From NCBI RefSeq assembly GCF_900240245.1, contig NZ_OESQ01000001.1, positions 2,288,501 through 2,352,500 of the forward strand: a stretch of 64,000 nucleotides of DNA. The letters run 5' to 3'. Below the pieces are notes generated by a model, which saw only the letters and a list, made by a program, of their open reading frames with translations, was not told the DNA's origin and ran no database searches. Origin of the DNA: Lachnoclostridium edouardi (GTDB lineage Bacteria; Bacillota; Clostridia; Lachnospirales; Lachnospiraceae). The translations under genes and the position numbers were made by a program. Position 1 is the stretch's first letter. Each line of letters opens with the position of its first letter. Below are positions 32,012 through 41,658 of the stretch, piece after piece.

Positions 32012-33349
32012 ATGAAACCGGAGAATAATTTAACAGAGGGAAATATCATGGGAGTACTGCTCCGTTTTTCTGTTCCGTTTTTGATTGCCAATATTATTCA
32101 GGCTCTTTACGGAGCTGTGGATTTAATGGTAATCGGAAGATATTGTTCCCCTGAAAGTGTGGCGGCTGTTTCCACAGGAACTCAGGTGACTCAGATCATT
32201 ACAAGCATGGTGACAGGCCTGACCTTGGGAGGAACTATTCTGGTAGGCAAGTATACAGGTATGAAAAATGAAGAAGAAACTAGAAAAACAGTGGCTACTA
32301 CTTTAACACTGTTTTTTATAGTGGCAGTGATTTTAACTGCAGGTATGATACTTTGCGTGAACCCTATTCTTTTGGCCTTAAAAACTCCTGAGGCTGCCTT
32401 TGACTTAGCCAGACAATATGTAGTGATCTGTGCCTGGGGCATTGTTTTTACCTGCGGCTATAATGCAATCAGCGCTATTTTAAGAGGATACGGCGATTCT
32501 AAAAGACCTATGATGTTTATTGCCCTTTCCTGTATATTAAACATTATAGGAGACATTGTTTTAGTGAAATATGCAGGTATGGGAGTAGCAGGAGTAGCTA
32601 TAGCCACTATTGGCTCCCAGGGCTTCAGTATGTTTGCAGCCATGTGGTACTTAAATAAGCATAAATTTATATTTACATTTCATTTTAGCAGCTTTCGGAT
32701 TGACAGAGAAAGAGCAAAAGAGCTGGCGATGGTGGGAGTGCCAATTTCTATTCAGGAATGTATGGTCCGCCTTTCCTTTTTATATTTGACCTCAGTTACA
32801 AACCGCCTGGGGGTGGAAGCGGCGGCGGCAGTAGGCGTAGCCAGCAAATATGACGTGTTTGCCATGCTTCCCGCCACCTCCATAGCCAGCGCCCTGGCGG
32901 CCATTACTGCCCAGAATTATGGCGCCGGGAAGCTGAAAAGAGCTAAAACATCTCTGGCTGCAGGTCTGGGATTTGCAGTGACAGCTTCCGCCTGCTTTTG
33001 GCTTTGGGCACAACTGTCCCCGGAAACAATGATCGGAGTATTTACAAAAGACCCTGATATTATTCAAACAGGAATTCCGTTTTTCAAATCCTGCAGTTAC
33101 GATTATTTAGCAGTCAGCTTTGTATTTTGTTTAAACGGATACTTAAACGGCCGGTCTCAGACGATTTTCACTATGATCAGCGTGTGCATAGGAGCGCTGG
33201 CTTTAAGAATGCCTTTAATTTATTTTGCATTTACATATTGCTCTGACAATCTAATGGCCATTGGCTCTATTGCCCCGGCAGTTTCCGGGATTATGGCAAT
33301 ATATACTTCTGTTTATGTGTGGAGGAAAATGAAGCAGGAAGTTGTTTAA
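32012..33349 (+). CDS. MATE family efflux transporter
   Basis: A 445-residue protein with twelve predicted membrane segments in two six-helix halves, starting with NIMGVLLRFSVPFLIANIIQ and containing GAVDLMVIGRY, typical of MATE (DinF/NorM-like) exporters. It would pump cationic drugs or toxins out, using Na+ or H+. Its own SD is AAAGGAG. The upstream MerR-type promoter suggests induction by a drug-like ligand. Confidence 0.9.
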   Translation: MKPENNLTEGNIMGVLLRFSVPFLIANIIQALYGAVDLMVIGRYCSPESVAAVSTGTQVTQIITSMVTGLTLGGTILVGKYTGMKNEEETRKTVATTLTLFFIVAVILTAGMILCVNPILLALKTPEAAFDLARQYVVICAWGIVFTCGYNAISAILRGYGDSKRPMMFIALSCILNIIGDIVLVKYAGMGVAGVAIATIGSQGFSMFAAMWYLNKHKFIFTFHFSSFRIDRERAKELAMVGVPISIQECMVRLSFLYLTSVTNRLGVEAAAAVGVASKYDVFAMLPATSIASALAAITAQNYGAGKLKRAKTSLAAGLGFAVTASACFWLWAQLSPETMIGVFTKDPDIIQTGIPFFKSCSYDYLAVSFVFCLNGYLNGRSQTIFTMISVCIGALALRMPLIYFAFTYCSDNLMAIGSIAPAVSGIMAIYTSVYVWRKMKQEVV

Positions 33350-33425
33350 GGAAAATGTTTAAGCTATCATTCACTGTACACCGCTTCTTGTGTAGTATAT
33401 AATAGAAAGTACAGAGGTGATGAAT

Positions 33426-34157
33426 ATGGCAAGAAAAATTGTTTTAGTGACAGGGGCCTCCAGGGGAATTGGTAAGGCCATCGCTGTAAAATTTGCAAAA
33501 AAAGGTTATGGAGTTGCCATTAATTGTGTAAAAAATGAGGAATGTCTTCTTCAGACAAAGAAGGAAATCGAATCCTTCCAGGTTCCTTGTCTGGCTTATG
33601 TGGGAGACATGGGGGACAGCGGCAGCTGTGAAGAGTTTTTTAAAATGGTGAGAAAACGTCTAGGCTCCCCTGATGTAATTGTAAATAATGCGGGAATTTC
33701 CTACATAGGTCTGCTTCAGGATATGAGCGACGGAGATTGGGACAGAATTATAAGAACAAACTTAACATCTGTATTTAACTGCTGCCGTCAGGCAATACCA
33801 GACATGATAGGGGCAAAAGCCGGAAAAATCATTAATATTTCATCTGTCTGGGGAGTGGCGGGGGCTTCCTGTGAAGTGGCCTATTCTGCAACGAAAGGCG
33901 GGGTAAATACCTTTACAAAAGCTTTAGCAAAAGAGCTGGGGCCCAGCAATATACAGGTAAATGCTGTGGCCTGCGGAGCCATTGACACAGAAATGAATCA
34001 GTGGATGGAGGAAGATGAGCTTATTAGCCTGATTGAAGAAATTCCTTCCGGCCGCCTTGGAAAAGCAGAGGAAGTAGCAGATTTAGTGTATCATTTGGCA
34101 TACAAAAGCAATTACCTAACAGGTCAGATAATCAGTCTGGACGGAGGATGGATATAG
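33426..34157 (+). CDS. SDR-family oxidoreductase (FabG-like)
   Basis: A 243-residue short-chain dehydrogenase: Rossmann TGASRGIGKAIA, NNAG (VIVNNAGISY), Ser-Tyr-Lys catalytic set with ISSVWG and YSATKG, and C-terminal TGQIISLDGGWI. It resembles 3-oxoacyl-ACP reductase, but it stands alone, away from fatty-acid genes, so the substrate is open. ATG 33426 is preferred because AGAGGTG is spaced 6 nt from it. A TATAAT box at 33398-33403 is a likely -10. Confidence 0.85.
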   Translation: MARKIVLVTGASRGIGKAIAVKFAKKGYGVAINCVKNEECLLQTKKEIESFQVPCLAYVGDMGDSGSCEEFFKMVRKRLGSPDVIVNNAGISYIGLLQDMSDGDWDRIIRTNLTSVFNCCRQAIPDMIGAKAGKIINISSVWGVAGASCEVAYSATKGGVNTFTKALAKELGPSNIQVNAVACGAIDTEMNQWMEEDELISLIEEIPSGRLGKAEEVADLVYHLAYKSNYLTGQIISLDGGWI

Positions 34158-34225
34158 AAAATTTCCAGAATTTGTCACAGGTATCTTAAATTTTTATTAC
34201 ATTTTATTACAACACTGTTTTATAA

Positions 34226-34255
34226 TTGTATTATTCTGGATAACTGTGATATACT
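34226..34255 (+). promoter_or_regulatory. putative sigma-A promoter of trxB
   Basis: TTGTAT (34226-34231) and TATACT (34250-34255) with an 18-bp spacer lie 50 bp before the gene. A TATAAT-like alternative overlaps at 34255-34260. Confidence 0.4.
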
Positions 34256-34306
34256 ATAATTCAGTTTATGTAAAGTAATTATTTTCAAAAAGAATGGAGA
34301 TGTATA

Positions 34307-35224
34307 ATGGGAGAGATTTATGATGTAGTGATTATCGGTTCCGGACCTGCCGGTCTGGCGGCTGCTATTTATGCGGAGCGGGCAGAATTGAACGCCATTG
34401 TAATAGAAAAAAATGTAGTAAGCGGAGGTCAGGTTCTGACCACATATGAGGTTGACAATTATCCTGGAGTTCAGGGAATCGGCGGCTTTGATTTAGGAAT
34501 GAAATTCAGAGAACATGCAGACGGGCTGGGAGCTACATTTGTGGAGGACGAAGTAGTAAAGATTGAGACTGATGAGAAGATAAAAAAGGTAGTATGTGCC
34601 GGCGGCACATATGAGGCCAGGACAGTTGTAATTGCCACTGGAGCCAGCCATAGAAAGCTGGGAGTTCCTGGGGAGGAACAGCTGACAGGAATAGGCGTTT
34701 CCTATTGCGCCACATGCGACGGAGCATTCTTCAGAGGAAAAACTACAGCAGTAGTGGGGGGAGGAGACGTGGCTTTAGAGGACGCTATTTTCCTTGCCAG
34801 ATTGTGTAAGAAAGTTTATGTTATTCACAGAAGAAATGAGTTCAGAGGCGCCAGAAGTCTTCAGAAGAAACTGCTTTCCCTGGAAAATGTAGAGATTGTC
34901 TGGGACAGTGTGGCAGAAGAAATTATAGGCTCAGATCATGTAGAAGCCTTAAAGGTTTCCAATGTAAAGACAGGAGAGAAAACAGATCTGGCTGTAGACG
35001 GAGTATTTATTGCGGTGGGTATCACGCCTAACAGCAGCGGATTTGAAGGACTGGCAGATATGGATCACGGATATTTTAAAGCAGGCGAGGACTGCTGCAC
35101 ATCTTCAAAAGGGATATTTGCGGCAGGAGACGTGCGCACAAAGCAGCTGCGCCAGATTGTAACTGCAGTGGCAGACGGGGCCAACGCAATTACCAGCATT
35201 GAGCGTTATTTGACAGAAGAGTAG
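34307..35224 (+). CDS. trxB: thioredoxin-disulfide reductase
   Basis: A 305-residue FAD/NADPH flavoprotein: FAD site GSGPAGLAAAIYAERA, redox motif CATC within YCATCDGAFF, NADPH site GGGDVALEDA, and the C-terminal GIFAAGDVRTKQLRQIVTA FAD motif. It reduces thioredoxin with NADPH in the cytosol. Length and all motifs are normal. SD ATGGAGATG. The next gene begins 16 nt after its stop and may be cotranscribed. Confidence 0.95.
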   Translation: MGEIYDVVIIGSGPAGLAAAIYAERAELNAIVIEKNVVSGGQVLTTYEVDNYPGVQGIGGFDLGMKFREHADGLGATFVEDEVVKIETDEKIKKVVCAGGTYEARTVVIATGASHRKLGVPGEEQLTGIGVSYCATCDGAFFRGKTTAVVGGGDVALEDAIFLARLCKKVYVIHRRNEFRGARSLQKKLLSLENVEIVWDSVAEEIIGSDHVEALKVSNVKTGEKTDLAVDGVFIAVGITPNSSGFEGLADMDHGYFKAGEDCCTSSKGIFAAGDVRTKQLRQIVTAVADGANAITSIERYLTEE

Positions 35225-35239
35225 GAGGAGCAGTTCCAG

Positions 35240-36376
35240 ATGAGAAAAATATGGAAAATACTGCTGACAGGCTGCTGCTGTGCCTTGCTCAGTCAAAGCA
35301 TGGTAATTTCCGCCTGGGCTGACAGCGCCTATGACAACGTGGCTATATCCAGAGTTACAGGATATGTTAATGTCCGCCAGGAGCCTAATACACAAAGCTC
35401 TATTATAGGAAAAATTTATAATAATTGCGCGGCCACCATTCAGTCCTCTGTAGAAGGAGAAGGGGGAACCTGGTATCAGATACAGTCGGGTTCGGTAAAC
35501 GGTTATATTAAAGCCCAATACTTTATTACAGGCGCTGAGGCTGAGGCCATTGCAAAAGAAATCGGCACCACTTACGCCACAGTTAACGCCGATTCTCTGC
35601 GGTTAAGAGAGAAACCTGATTTAACAAGTAATGTTTTAACCTTGCTTTCTAAAGATGCCACGTATCAGGTAATCGGGGAAGAGGGAAATTTTGCCAAGAT
35701 TGCAATAGATACAGACCTGGAAGGATATATTTCCAAGGACTATATAAAAACCACTGTAGAATTAGACAAAGCAGTGTCTTTGGCAGAGGAGGCTGCTAAG
35801 GCTGCAGAGACTCAGCAGCTGAAAGATGAGGCAGTTACAGCTATTGCTCAGATGGAGGAGGCTAAAAAGTCTGCGGAAAATAATAAGACGATTGAGGCCA
35901 ATCCGGAGGGAGACGGGGTTTCCAGCACTGTATCCGCTCCTCCGGCATCTTCAGTGGCAGGGCCGGGAGAACAGGGACCTGCCGGTTCCGGCTCTGGTTC
36001 TGATCAGGTAGTTTCCGCCACCAGAAACGCGGTGGTTGCCTATGCGAAGCAATTTATAGGAAATCCGTATTTATATGGAGGGACAAGCCTGACAGAAGGG
36101 GCAGATTGTTCTGGATTTACTATGAGCGTATTTGCCCATTTTGGAATTTCCACAGGAAGAAGTTCCAGGGACCAGGCTGTAAAGGGCCGGGAGATTTCTG
36201 TGGAAAGCGTGCAGCCGGGAGATTTGCTGTTCTACGGCAGCAGCGAATACATTAACCATGTGGCCTTGTACATAGGCGGAGGAAAAGTTGTGCACTCCAG
36301 CACTCCAAAAACTGGAATTACTATTACCTCAGCTAATTACAGAACTCCGTGTAAGGCAGTATCATTTTTAGATTAA
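35240..36376 (+). CDS. SH3b-SH3b-NlpC/P60 cell-wall hydrolase
   Basis: A 378-residue exported protein: signal peptide (1-28, ending near SAWA), two bacterial SH3 domains (about 35-95 and 112-172, GYVNVRQEPN and DSLRLREKPD), an Ala/Glu helical linker, a Pro/Gly-Ser-rich linker, and a C-terminal NlpC/P60 domain with catalytic Cys in GADCSGFTMS and His in INHVALYIGGGK. It cuts D-Glu-diamino acid bonds in peptidoglycan stems. SD TAGGAGGAG before ATG 35240. Confidence 0.9.
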   Translation: MRKIWKILLTGCCCALLSQSMVISAWADSAYDNVAISRVTGYVNVRQEPNTQSSIIGKIYNNCAATIQSSVEGEGGTWYQIQSGSVNGYIKAQYFITGAEAEAIAKEIGTTYATVNADSLRLREKPDLTSNVLTLLSKDATYQVIGEEGNFAKIAIDTDLEGYISKDYIKTTVELDKAVSLAEEAAKAAETQQLKDEAVTAIAQMEEAKKSAENNKTIEANPEGDGVSSTVSAPPASSVAGPGEQGPAGSGSGSDQVVSATRNAVVAYAKQFIGNPYLYGGTSLTEGADCSGFTMSVFAHFGISTGRSSRDQAVKGREISVESVQPGDLLFYGSSEYINHVALYIGGGKVVHSSTPKTGITITSANYRTPCKAVSFLD

Positions 36377-36565
36377 CACTGTCAGTGCTCACTGATGGTA
36401 AAAATAGAGAATTGCAAAATAGACAGTCTGTGGTCATGGTTTTGTAGTTCTCTTTTTGATTCATGGAAAACTTTGCCTCCTATGAATCAAAATCTTTCGG
36501 CGGGTGGGGAGGCACACTTTTTCATATAAAGGGTAAGATATCGGAAAATTTATAAAGGAGTGAAA

Positions 36566-38461
36566 ATGATCAGGATTTTATTTGTGATTCCCTATAAGGA
36601 GGGGGAAGCAGTAGTGCAGGAGGTTTTGGCTGAGAAAGCTTATAAAAAAGAAATTCAATATGAAACCTTAGTTGCCGGCGTAGGGGAAAGGCTGACTATT
36701 TCCCAGGACAGAGCAGATGCAATTATCAGCAGAGGTTATACGGCGGCCACATTAAAAACAGTTCAGCCGAAAATAGAGCTGCGAGTGACTGGATTTGATA
36801 TTGTGCGGGCAGTAAAAGAGTGTATTGATCAATATAAATGTAAAAAAATAGCTGTGATCGGCACATTTCACATGGTATATGGGGCGGATTCTATTCAGGA
36901 TTTATTTGATAATGCTCAGGTGCAATGCGTGACCTTGGAGCAGGAGGAATTGCTGCTCCCCACCATGAAAAAACTGCAAAAACAGGGGACAGATGCATTT
37001 ATCGGCGGCCGTTCGCTTTATAACACGGCTAAAACCATGGGAATTTCCGCAGTGCTGCTGGGGTTTGGAAGAGAAGCGGTAAATAAAAGTATTGATGAGG
37101 CGATACGAGCTGTGGAAATCAGCAGAAGCGAAAAAGCTAAAAGTCATAGAATCCAAACAATTATGGATTATGCATTTGAGGGGATTCTTTCCGCTGACAG
37201 CCAGGGCACAGTGGTAATGGCAAATCAATATGCGGCCAATGTATTGTCAGGAGAAAAAACAGAAATTATTGACCAGAGTATATTTAAGCTATTTCCAGGT
37301 TTGCCTGTAGACCAAGTCCTGAAAAAGGGAGAGCATCTGCTGTCCTGCATGTATAGGCTGGAAAAAATGACAGTGTCAGTAAACTGTGTTCCCCTTATAA
37401 CGAAAGGGGAAATTACAGGCTGCGTAGCTACCTTCCAGGATATTACCAGAATTCAGGAGGAAGAAGAAAAAATCAGAAAGCAGCTGCATAGAAAAGGGTT
37501 TGTGGCAAAATACCAATTTGAAAATATTATCGGCTCTTGCAGACAGATGAAAGATACAATAAAAACAGCGGAAAAGTTTGCAGGTTCTGATTTGAATTTA
37601 TATATTTATGGAGAAACAGGTACGGGAAAAGAACTGTTTGCCCAAAGTATTCACAATGCCAGCAAAAGAAAAAACGGTCCCTTTGTGGCTATAAACTGTG
37701 CGGCTCTGCCGGAAAATCTGTTGGAAAGCGAGCTGTTTGGATATGTGGACGGAGCTTTTACAGGAGCGGCAAAGGGAGGGAAAAAAGGATTATTTGAGCT
37801 GGCTCACAACGGCACTTTATTTTTGGACGAAATCGGGGAGATGTCCTTAAAGCTGCAGGCCAGACTTTTAAGAGTTATACAGGAAAGAGAGATTATGAGG
37901 CTGGGGGACAGCAAAGTGATTCCTGTAAATGTAAGAGTTATTTCAGCTTCCAATAAAGAGCTTTACCAGGCAGTAGAGGAAGGAAATTTCAGACAGGATC
38001 TTTTATACCGGTTAAATGTGCTGTGTTTATCTGTTCCTCCTTTAAGAGAAAGGGGGAAAGATGTGCTGGCTCTGATTCAATATTATATAAATAAGGCGGT
38101 GAGAGACCACTGCTGCACAATTTACGGAATCCAAAAGGAAGCGGAACATCTGATTCTGGAATACAGCTGGCCGGGGAATGTGAGGGAACTGCGGAATTTC
38201 TGTGAAAGACTTAGCGTTTTCTGCGAGGACAAACTGGCTGACGAGGCCACCGTAAAAACTGCCATATACAGCGGCAGATCAGGGGAAGCATGGTCTGCTG
38301 AAAAAAATAGGGAAAGTCAAAGCTACAAAATAGAAGAAAAAGAAAAAATTATTTCTGCATTAAAACAGTGCAATTACAGCAGAAAAAGAACGGCGGCTTT
38401 TTTAGAAATTGACTCCAGCACCTTATATCGAAAAATGAAAAAGTATGAAATAGAAGTATAA
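36566..38461 (+). CDS. PrpR-type sigma-54-dependent activator
   Basis: A 631-residue bacterial enhancer-binding protein: N-terminal PrpR_N-like sensor (about 1-170), a PAS domain (about 190-300), AAA+ domain with Walker A GETGTGKELFAQ, the sigma-54-contacting GAFTGA loop, LFLDEIGEM (Walker B), and a C-terminal Fis-type HTH (CNYSRKRTAAFLEIDSSTLY). ATG 36566 is spaced well from AAGGAG. It very likely drives the sigma-54 promoter at 38615 in front of the SAF/Tct operon in response to a small carboxylate; the ligand is unknown. Confidence 0.9.
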   Translation: MIRILFVIPYKEGEAVVQEVLAEKAYKKEIQYETLVAGVGERLTISQDRADAIISRGYTAATLKTVQPKIELRVTGFDIVRAVKECIDQYKCKKIAVIGTFHMVYGADSIQDLFDNAQVQCVTLEQEELLLPTMKKLQKQGTDAFIGGRSLYNTAKTMGISAVLLGFGREAVNKSIDEAIRAVEISRSEKAKSHRIQTIMDYAFEGILSADSQGTVVMANQYAANVLSGEKTEIIDQSIFKLFPGLPVDQVLKKGEHLLSCMYRLEKMTVSVNCVPLITKGEITGCVATFQDITRIQEEEEKIRKQLHRKGFVAKYQFENIIGSCRQMKDTIKTAEKFAGSDLNLYIYGETGTGKELFAQSIHNASKRKNGPFVAINCAALPENLLESELFGYVDGAFTGAAKGGKKGLFELAHNGTLFLDEIGEMSLKLQARLLRVIQEREIMRLGDSKVIPVNVRVISASNKELYQAVEEGNFRQDLLYRLNVLCLSVPPLRERGKDVLALIQYYINKAVRDHCCTIYGIQKEAEHLILEYSWPGNVRELRNFCERLSVFCEDKLADEATVKTAIYSGRSGEAWSAEKNRESQSYKIEEKEKIISALKQCNYSRKRTAAFLEIDSSTLYRKMKKYEIEV

Positions 38462-38473
38462 TGAAATAAAACA

Positions 38474-38485
38474 ATGCATTTGCAT
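38474..38485. promoter_or_regulatory. putative upstream activator site
   Basis: ATGCATTTGCAT is a perfect 12-bp palindrome 130 bp upstream of the -24 box, a usual distance for an enhancer-binding protein site. It follows the regulator's stop codon by 12 bp. Confidence 0.45.
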
Positions 38486-38614
38486 GAAAAACGTGCAGAA
38501 ATTAAGAGAAGAATTTTCTAATTTGTTTGCTTTGCAGGCTTTAAATAGAAATTATGTTTTCTTTAGATAGGTCTTATGAAGATAATTTTATAATTTATGG
38601 TTCTTTCTAATAGG

Positions 38615-38631
38615 TTGGCATAAGGTTTGCT
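38615..38631 (+). promoter_or_regulatory. sigma-54 (-24/-12) promoter
   Basis: TTGGCATAAGGTTTGCT matches the sigma-54 consensus TTGGCAC-N5-TTGCW, with GG at 38617 and GC at 38629 and exactly 10 bases between them. It lies 48 bp upstream of the SAF-domain gene and right after a sigma-54 activator gene. Confidence 0.8.
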
Positions 38632-38678
38632 GTATATATAGACAGAAGGCAGCAAGGAAAAATTAGGAGGAAAAATAT

Positions 38679-40085
38679 ATGATATATCACAAATTATATG
38701 ATTTACATAAGGGAAAAACAACTTCAGTAGGACTGATTGGAACAGGTCATTTTGGAATCGCCGTAATTGGACAGGCTGTGCTGCAGCCACAGCTAAAGGT
38801 AGGGGCAGTGGCAGATAAAAATGAAGATGCCATCTGGAACGCGGCGGAGAAAGCCGGAATTCCAAGAGAAAGCCTAAGCTTTTGTACCAGCGTGGAGGAA
38901 GCCAAAAAGCAGCAGGAGAAGGGCCAGGTAATTGCTGTTACAGATCCTATGATTTTAATGGATTTAGATTTAGATACAATTGTGGAAGCCACAGGGAACC
39001 CGGAGGCCGGGGCCAGACACTGTATTGCCGCTATGAACCATGGAAAGCATATTGTCATGGTCAATAAGGAAACAGATTCCTGCGTAGGGCCTATTTTAAA
39101 GAAAATGGCGGAGGAGAAGGGGGTGGTATGCACCCCTGTAGACGGAGATCAGCACGGCGCTTTAATGCAGATGATTCAGTGGGCCAGAGATTTAGGGCTG
39201 GAAGTAATAAGCGCAGGAAAAAGCAGAGATGCAGAGTTTATTTATGACAGAGAAAAAAAGACAGTAACCGTTTACTGCGACGGAGGAATCACCATACCGG
39301 AAACTGTGACAGCCTGCCTTTCAGAACAAGAGTGGAGATATATGGAAACATTTCAGGATGAAAATATGGAGGCCTGCCTGAAGGCCAGGAAAAAGCTGTT
39401 GGCTCAGTTAGACCCCAGAGGAGGATTTGATTTATGTGAAATGGTTATCGCAGCCAACGCAACAGGATTACAGCCGGAAACTTCCCTGCTTTTAGATGAG
39501 ATTTTAAGAACCCCGGAAATACCAATGGTCCTTTGCCATGAAAAGGACGGAGGCATTCTGAAAAAAGAGGGGGTCATTGAGGTGGTAACTAATCTCCACG
39601 AAAAGGGAGAGGCTGGTTTAGGAGGAGGAGTATTTTTAGTAGTCAGAAGTACTAATCCTTATTCCCAGATGATACTGGCCACGAAAGGGTGTTTAAGCAA
39701 TACAGAAGGAAATGTGTCATTAATTTACAGGCCCTACCATTTGTGCGGCGTGGAGGCCTCCAGCACATTGCTTTGCGCAGGGCTTTTAGGAATTGATACA
39801 GGCTCCAGGGTTTATGAGCAAAATTATGACATTGTCCAGGAGGCAAAAGTAGACTTAAAGGCAGGGGAGGTTATGGGAAGCGACCATGATCCAAGGCTTT
39901 TGACTCACATGGTGCCCGCGTCCCCTGTATCAGGCCGAGGCCCGATTCCGGCCCATATGCTTAATGGAAAAGCCTTAATCTGTGATGTGCCTAAGGGGAC
40001 TGTGATTACTTATGACATGGTGGAAGAGCCAAAAGACAGCGTTTTGTGGCAGTTGAGAAGAAAACAAGATGAAATGAATAAATAG
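38679..40085 (+). CDS. NAD(P)-dependent homoserine-dehydrogenase-like protein with SAF domain
   Basis: A 468-residue protein: N-terminal Rossmann fold (VGLIGTGHFGIAV), a region like the homoserine dehydrogenase NAD domain (DTIVEATGNPEAG, MVNKETD), and a C-terminal SAF-type domain (ASPVSGRGPIPAHMLN through KGTVITYDMV). SAF-dehydrogenase fusions of this type often accompany tripartite tricarboxylate transporters, and probably act on the imported acid. The substrate cannot be read from sequence. SD AGGAGG; first gene after the sigma-54 promoter. Confidence 0.75.
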   Translation: MIYHKLYDLHKGKTTSVGLIGTGHFGIAVIGQAVLQPQLKVGAVADKNEDAIWNAAEKAGIPRESLSFCTSVEEAKKQQEKGQVIAVTDPMILMDLDLDTIVEATGNPEAGARHCIAAMNHGKHIVMVNKETDSCVGPILKKMAEEKGVVCTPVDGDQHGALMQMIQWARDLGLEVISAGKSRDAEFIYDREKKTVTVYCDGGITIPETVTACLSEQEWRYMETFQDENMEACLKARKKLLAQLDPRGGFDLCEMVIAANATGLQPETSLLLDEILRTPEIPMVLCHEKDGGILKKEGVIEVVTNLHEKGEAGLGGGVFLVVRSTNPYSQMILATKGCLSNTEGNVSLIYRPYHLCGVEASSTLLCAGLLGIDTGSRVYEQNYDIVQEAKVDLKAGEVMGSDHDPRLLTHMVPASPVSGRGPIPAHMLNGKALICDVPKGTVITYDMVEEPKDSVLWQLRRKQDEMNK

Positions 40086-40097
40086 GAGGAAATGAAA

Positions 40098-41174
40098 ATG
40101 AAAAAAAGATGGTATGCATTAGTATTGGTGGGAGTGTTGATGACAGGCTGCTCAGGCGCAGGCCAGGAAACAGAGACAAAGGCTGCAGAGGCAAAAACAG
40201 AGGCCAATGCAGCAGATGACGGGGAGAACAGCCAGGAGGCAGCTGACAGTGGGGAAACAGGCTCTACATGGGAAATGAAAAAAGAGGCTGAGTATGTAGT
40301 GCCTGCTAACCCAGGCGGAGGAAGCGACATCAGCGCCAGAAAAATAGCGGAAATTGCCCAGAAAGAGAAGCTGGCAGAGAAAAATCTTATGGTTGTAAAT
40401 AAACCAGGCGGAGCCTGCGCTGTAGGCTACAATTATGTGGGAACAAAAAAAGGAGATCCATATACATTGCTTTCTCTGCATTCAGGAAACATTGTAGTTT
40501 CAGAGGTTAACGGCTGGGAACAGACATGGGATGATCTGACAGATATTGTAGCCATTATGGCTTTCGACGACGTAACCTTATGTGTACAAAGCGACAGCCC
40601 ATACCAGACCATTGAAGAATTGCTGGAAGCGGCAAAGGCTAATCCGGGCACCCTGAAATTTGGGTCAGACCAAAGAGGAAATACATCTCAGCTGGGCTAT
40701 GAGCTGATTAAGAAATATACAGGGGCCGATTTTAACTATGTACAGTTTGACAGCTCAGGGGATGTAGCTACAGCATTATTGGGAGGACATGTAGACGTGG
40801 GAATTCTCAACCCATGCGAGTGTATTGCCCAGGTATCCTCCGGGGATTTTAAGCCAATTGTAACCTTTGCGCCAGAAAGGATTACAGGAGAATTTTTTGA
40901 GGACGTGCCTACATTTGGAGAAGCCGGATACCCGGACGTAACCTTCCGCGAGTACAGAGGACTTTCAGGAGCCAAGGATATGCCGGCTGAGGCAATGGCT
41001 TATTATGAAAATATGGCGCAGAAGATTGTGGAAACAGACGAGTGGAAAACAGGTTACTTAGAGGCCAATAGTCTGACTCCTGCATTTATGGGCCATGAGG
41101 AAGCAACAGAGTATATTAGAAATGATATGGAAACAGTGATGAACATTTTTACGGAAGTAGGGTATTTTGAATAG
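40098..41174 (+). CDS. tctC: TctC/Bug-type solute-binding lipoprotein
   Basis: A 358-residue binding protein. Lipobox LMTGC puts the lipidated Cys at 18 and is followed by an Ala/Glu-rich linker. The Bug fold has VPANPGGGSDISARKIAE near the ligand loop, KPGGACAVGYNYV, and DVGILNPCECIAQV. It captures a carboxylate outside the membrane for TctAB. ATG 40098 is 8 nt from AGGAGG; an upstream ATG at 40092 is too close. It follows the SAF gene by 12 nt. Confidence 0.9.
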   Translation: MKKRWYALVLVGVLMTGCSGAGQETETKAAEAKTEANAADDGENSQEAADSGETGSTWEMKKEAEYVVPANPGGGSDISARKIAEIAQKEKLAEKNLMVVNKPGGACAVGYNYVGTKKGDPYTLLSLHSGNIVVSEVNGWEQTWDDLTDIVAIMAFDDVTLCVQSDSPYQTIEELLEAAKANPGTLKFGSDQRGNTSQLGYELIKKYTGADFNYVQFDSSGDVATALLGGHVDVGILNPCECIAQVSSGDFKPIVTFAPERITGEFFEDVPTFGEAGYPDVTFREYRGLSGAKDMPAEAMAYYENMAQKIVETDEWKTGYLEANSLTPAFMGHEEATEYIRNDMETVMNIFTEVGYFE

Positions 41175-41204
41175 GTTTTAAATAGTAAAGAGAGGGGATA
41201 AATC

Positions 41205-41642
41205 TTGAATATAGCTTTTTCTATATTGGCAATTCTGTCCGGACTGTACTGGGCAATCAAGGGTGTGTCTTATGGCCTGTGGGTAAACCACGGGCCTGGA
41301 GGCGGTGTATTTCCTATAATAGCCGGCAGTTTGGCAGTGATTTTTGGGGTGATTTACTTAATAGGAGAGGTAAAAAGGAAATCCGTGGTGGCATTTCAGC
41401 TGAAAATGGCAGGACCTCTTCTTGCTATACTGATTACAATTTTCGCCTCCTACATGATTGGATTAATTCCGGCATTAGGCCTGTATATTATTTTATGGCT
41501 GAAGGCAGTGGAAAAATATCCGGCTGTAAAATCAGTATGTATTGGAGTTGGGACAGGGTTGTTCCTGTTTTTGGTCTTTGACTTCTGGCTGAAGGTACCT
41601 GTGCCGGTGGGAAAAATTGTGGAAATGCTGACAGCAGTGTGA
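41205..41642 (+). CDS. tctB: TctB small membrane subunit
   Basis: A 145-residue protein with four hydrophobic segments, typical of TctB: an N-terminal NIAFSILAILSGLYWAI, conserved GPGGGVFPIIAG and C-terminal LFLFLVFDFWLKVPVP. It partners TctA. Start TTG 41205 has AGAGGGG 8 nt before it. It lies between tctC and tctA, in the usual order. Confidence 0.85.
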   Translation: MNIAFSILAILSGLYWAIKGVSYGLWVNHGPGGGVFPIIAGSLAVIFGVIYLIGEVKRKSVVAFQLKMAGPLLAILITIFASYMIGLIPALGLYIILWLKAVEKYPAVKSVCIGVGTGLFLFLVFDFWLKVPVPVGKIVEMLTAV

Positions 41643-41658
41643 AAGGAGGAAAACATCT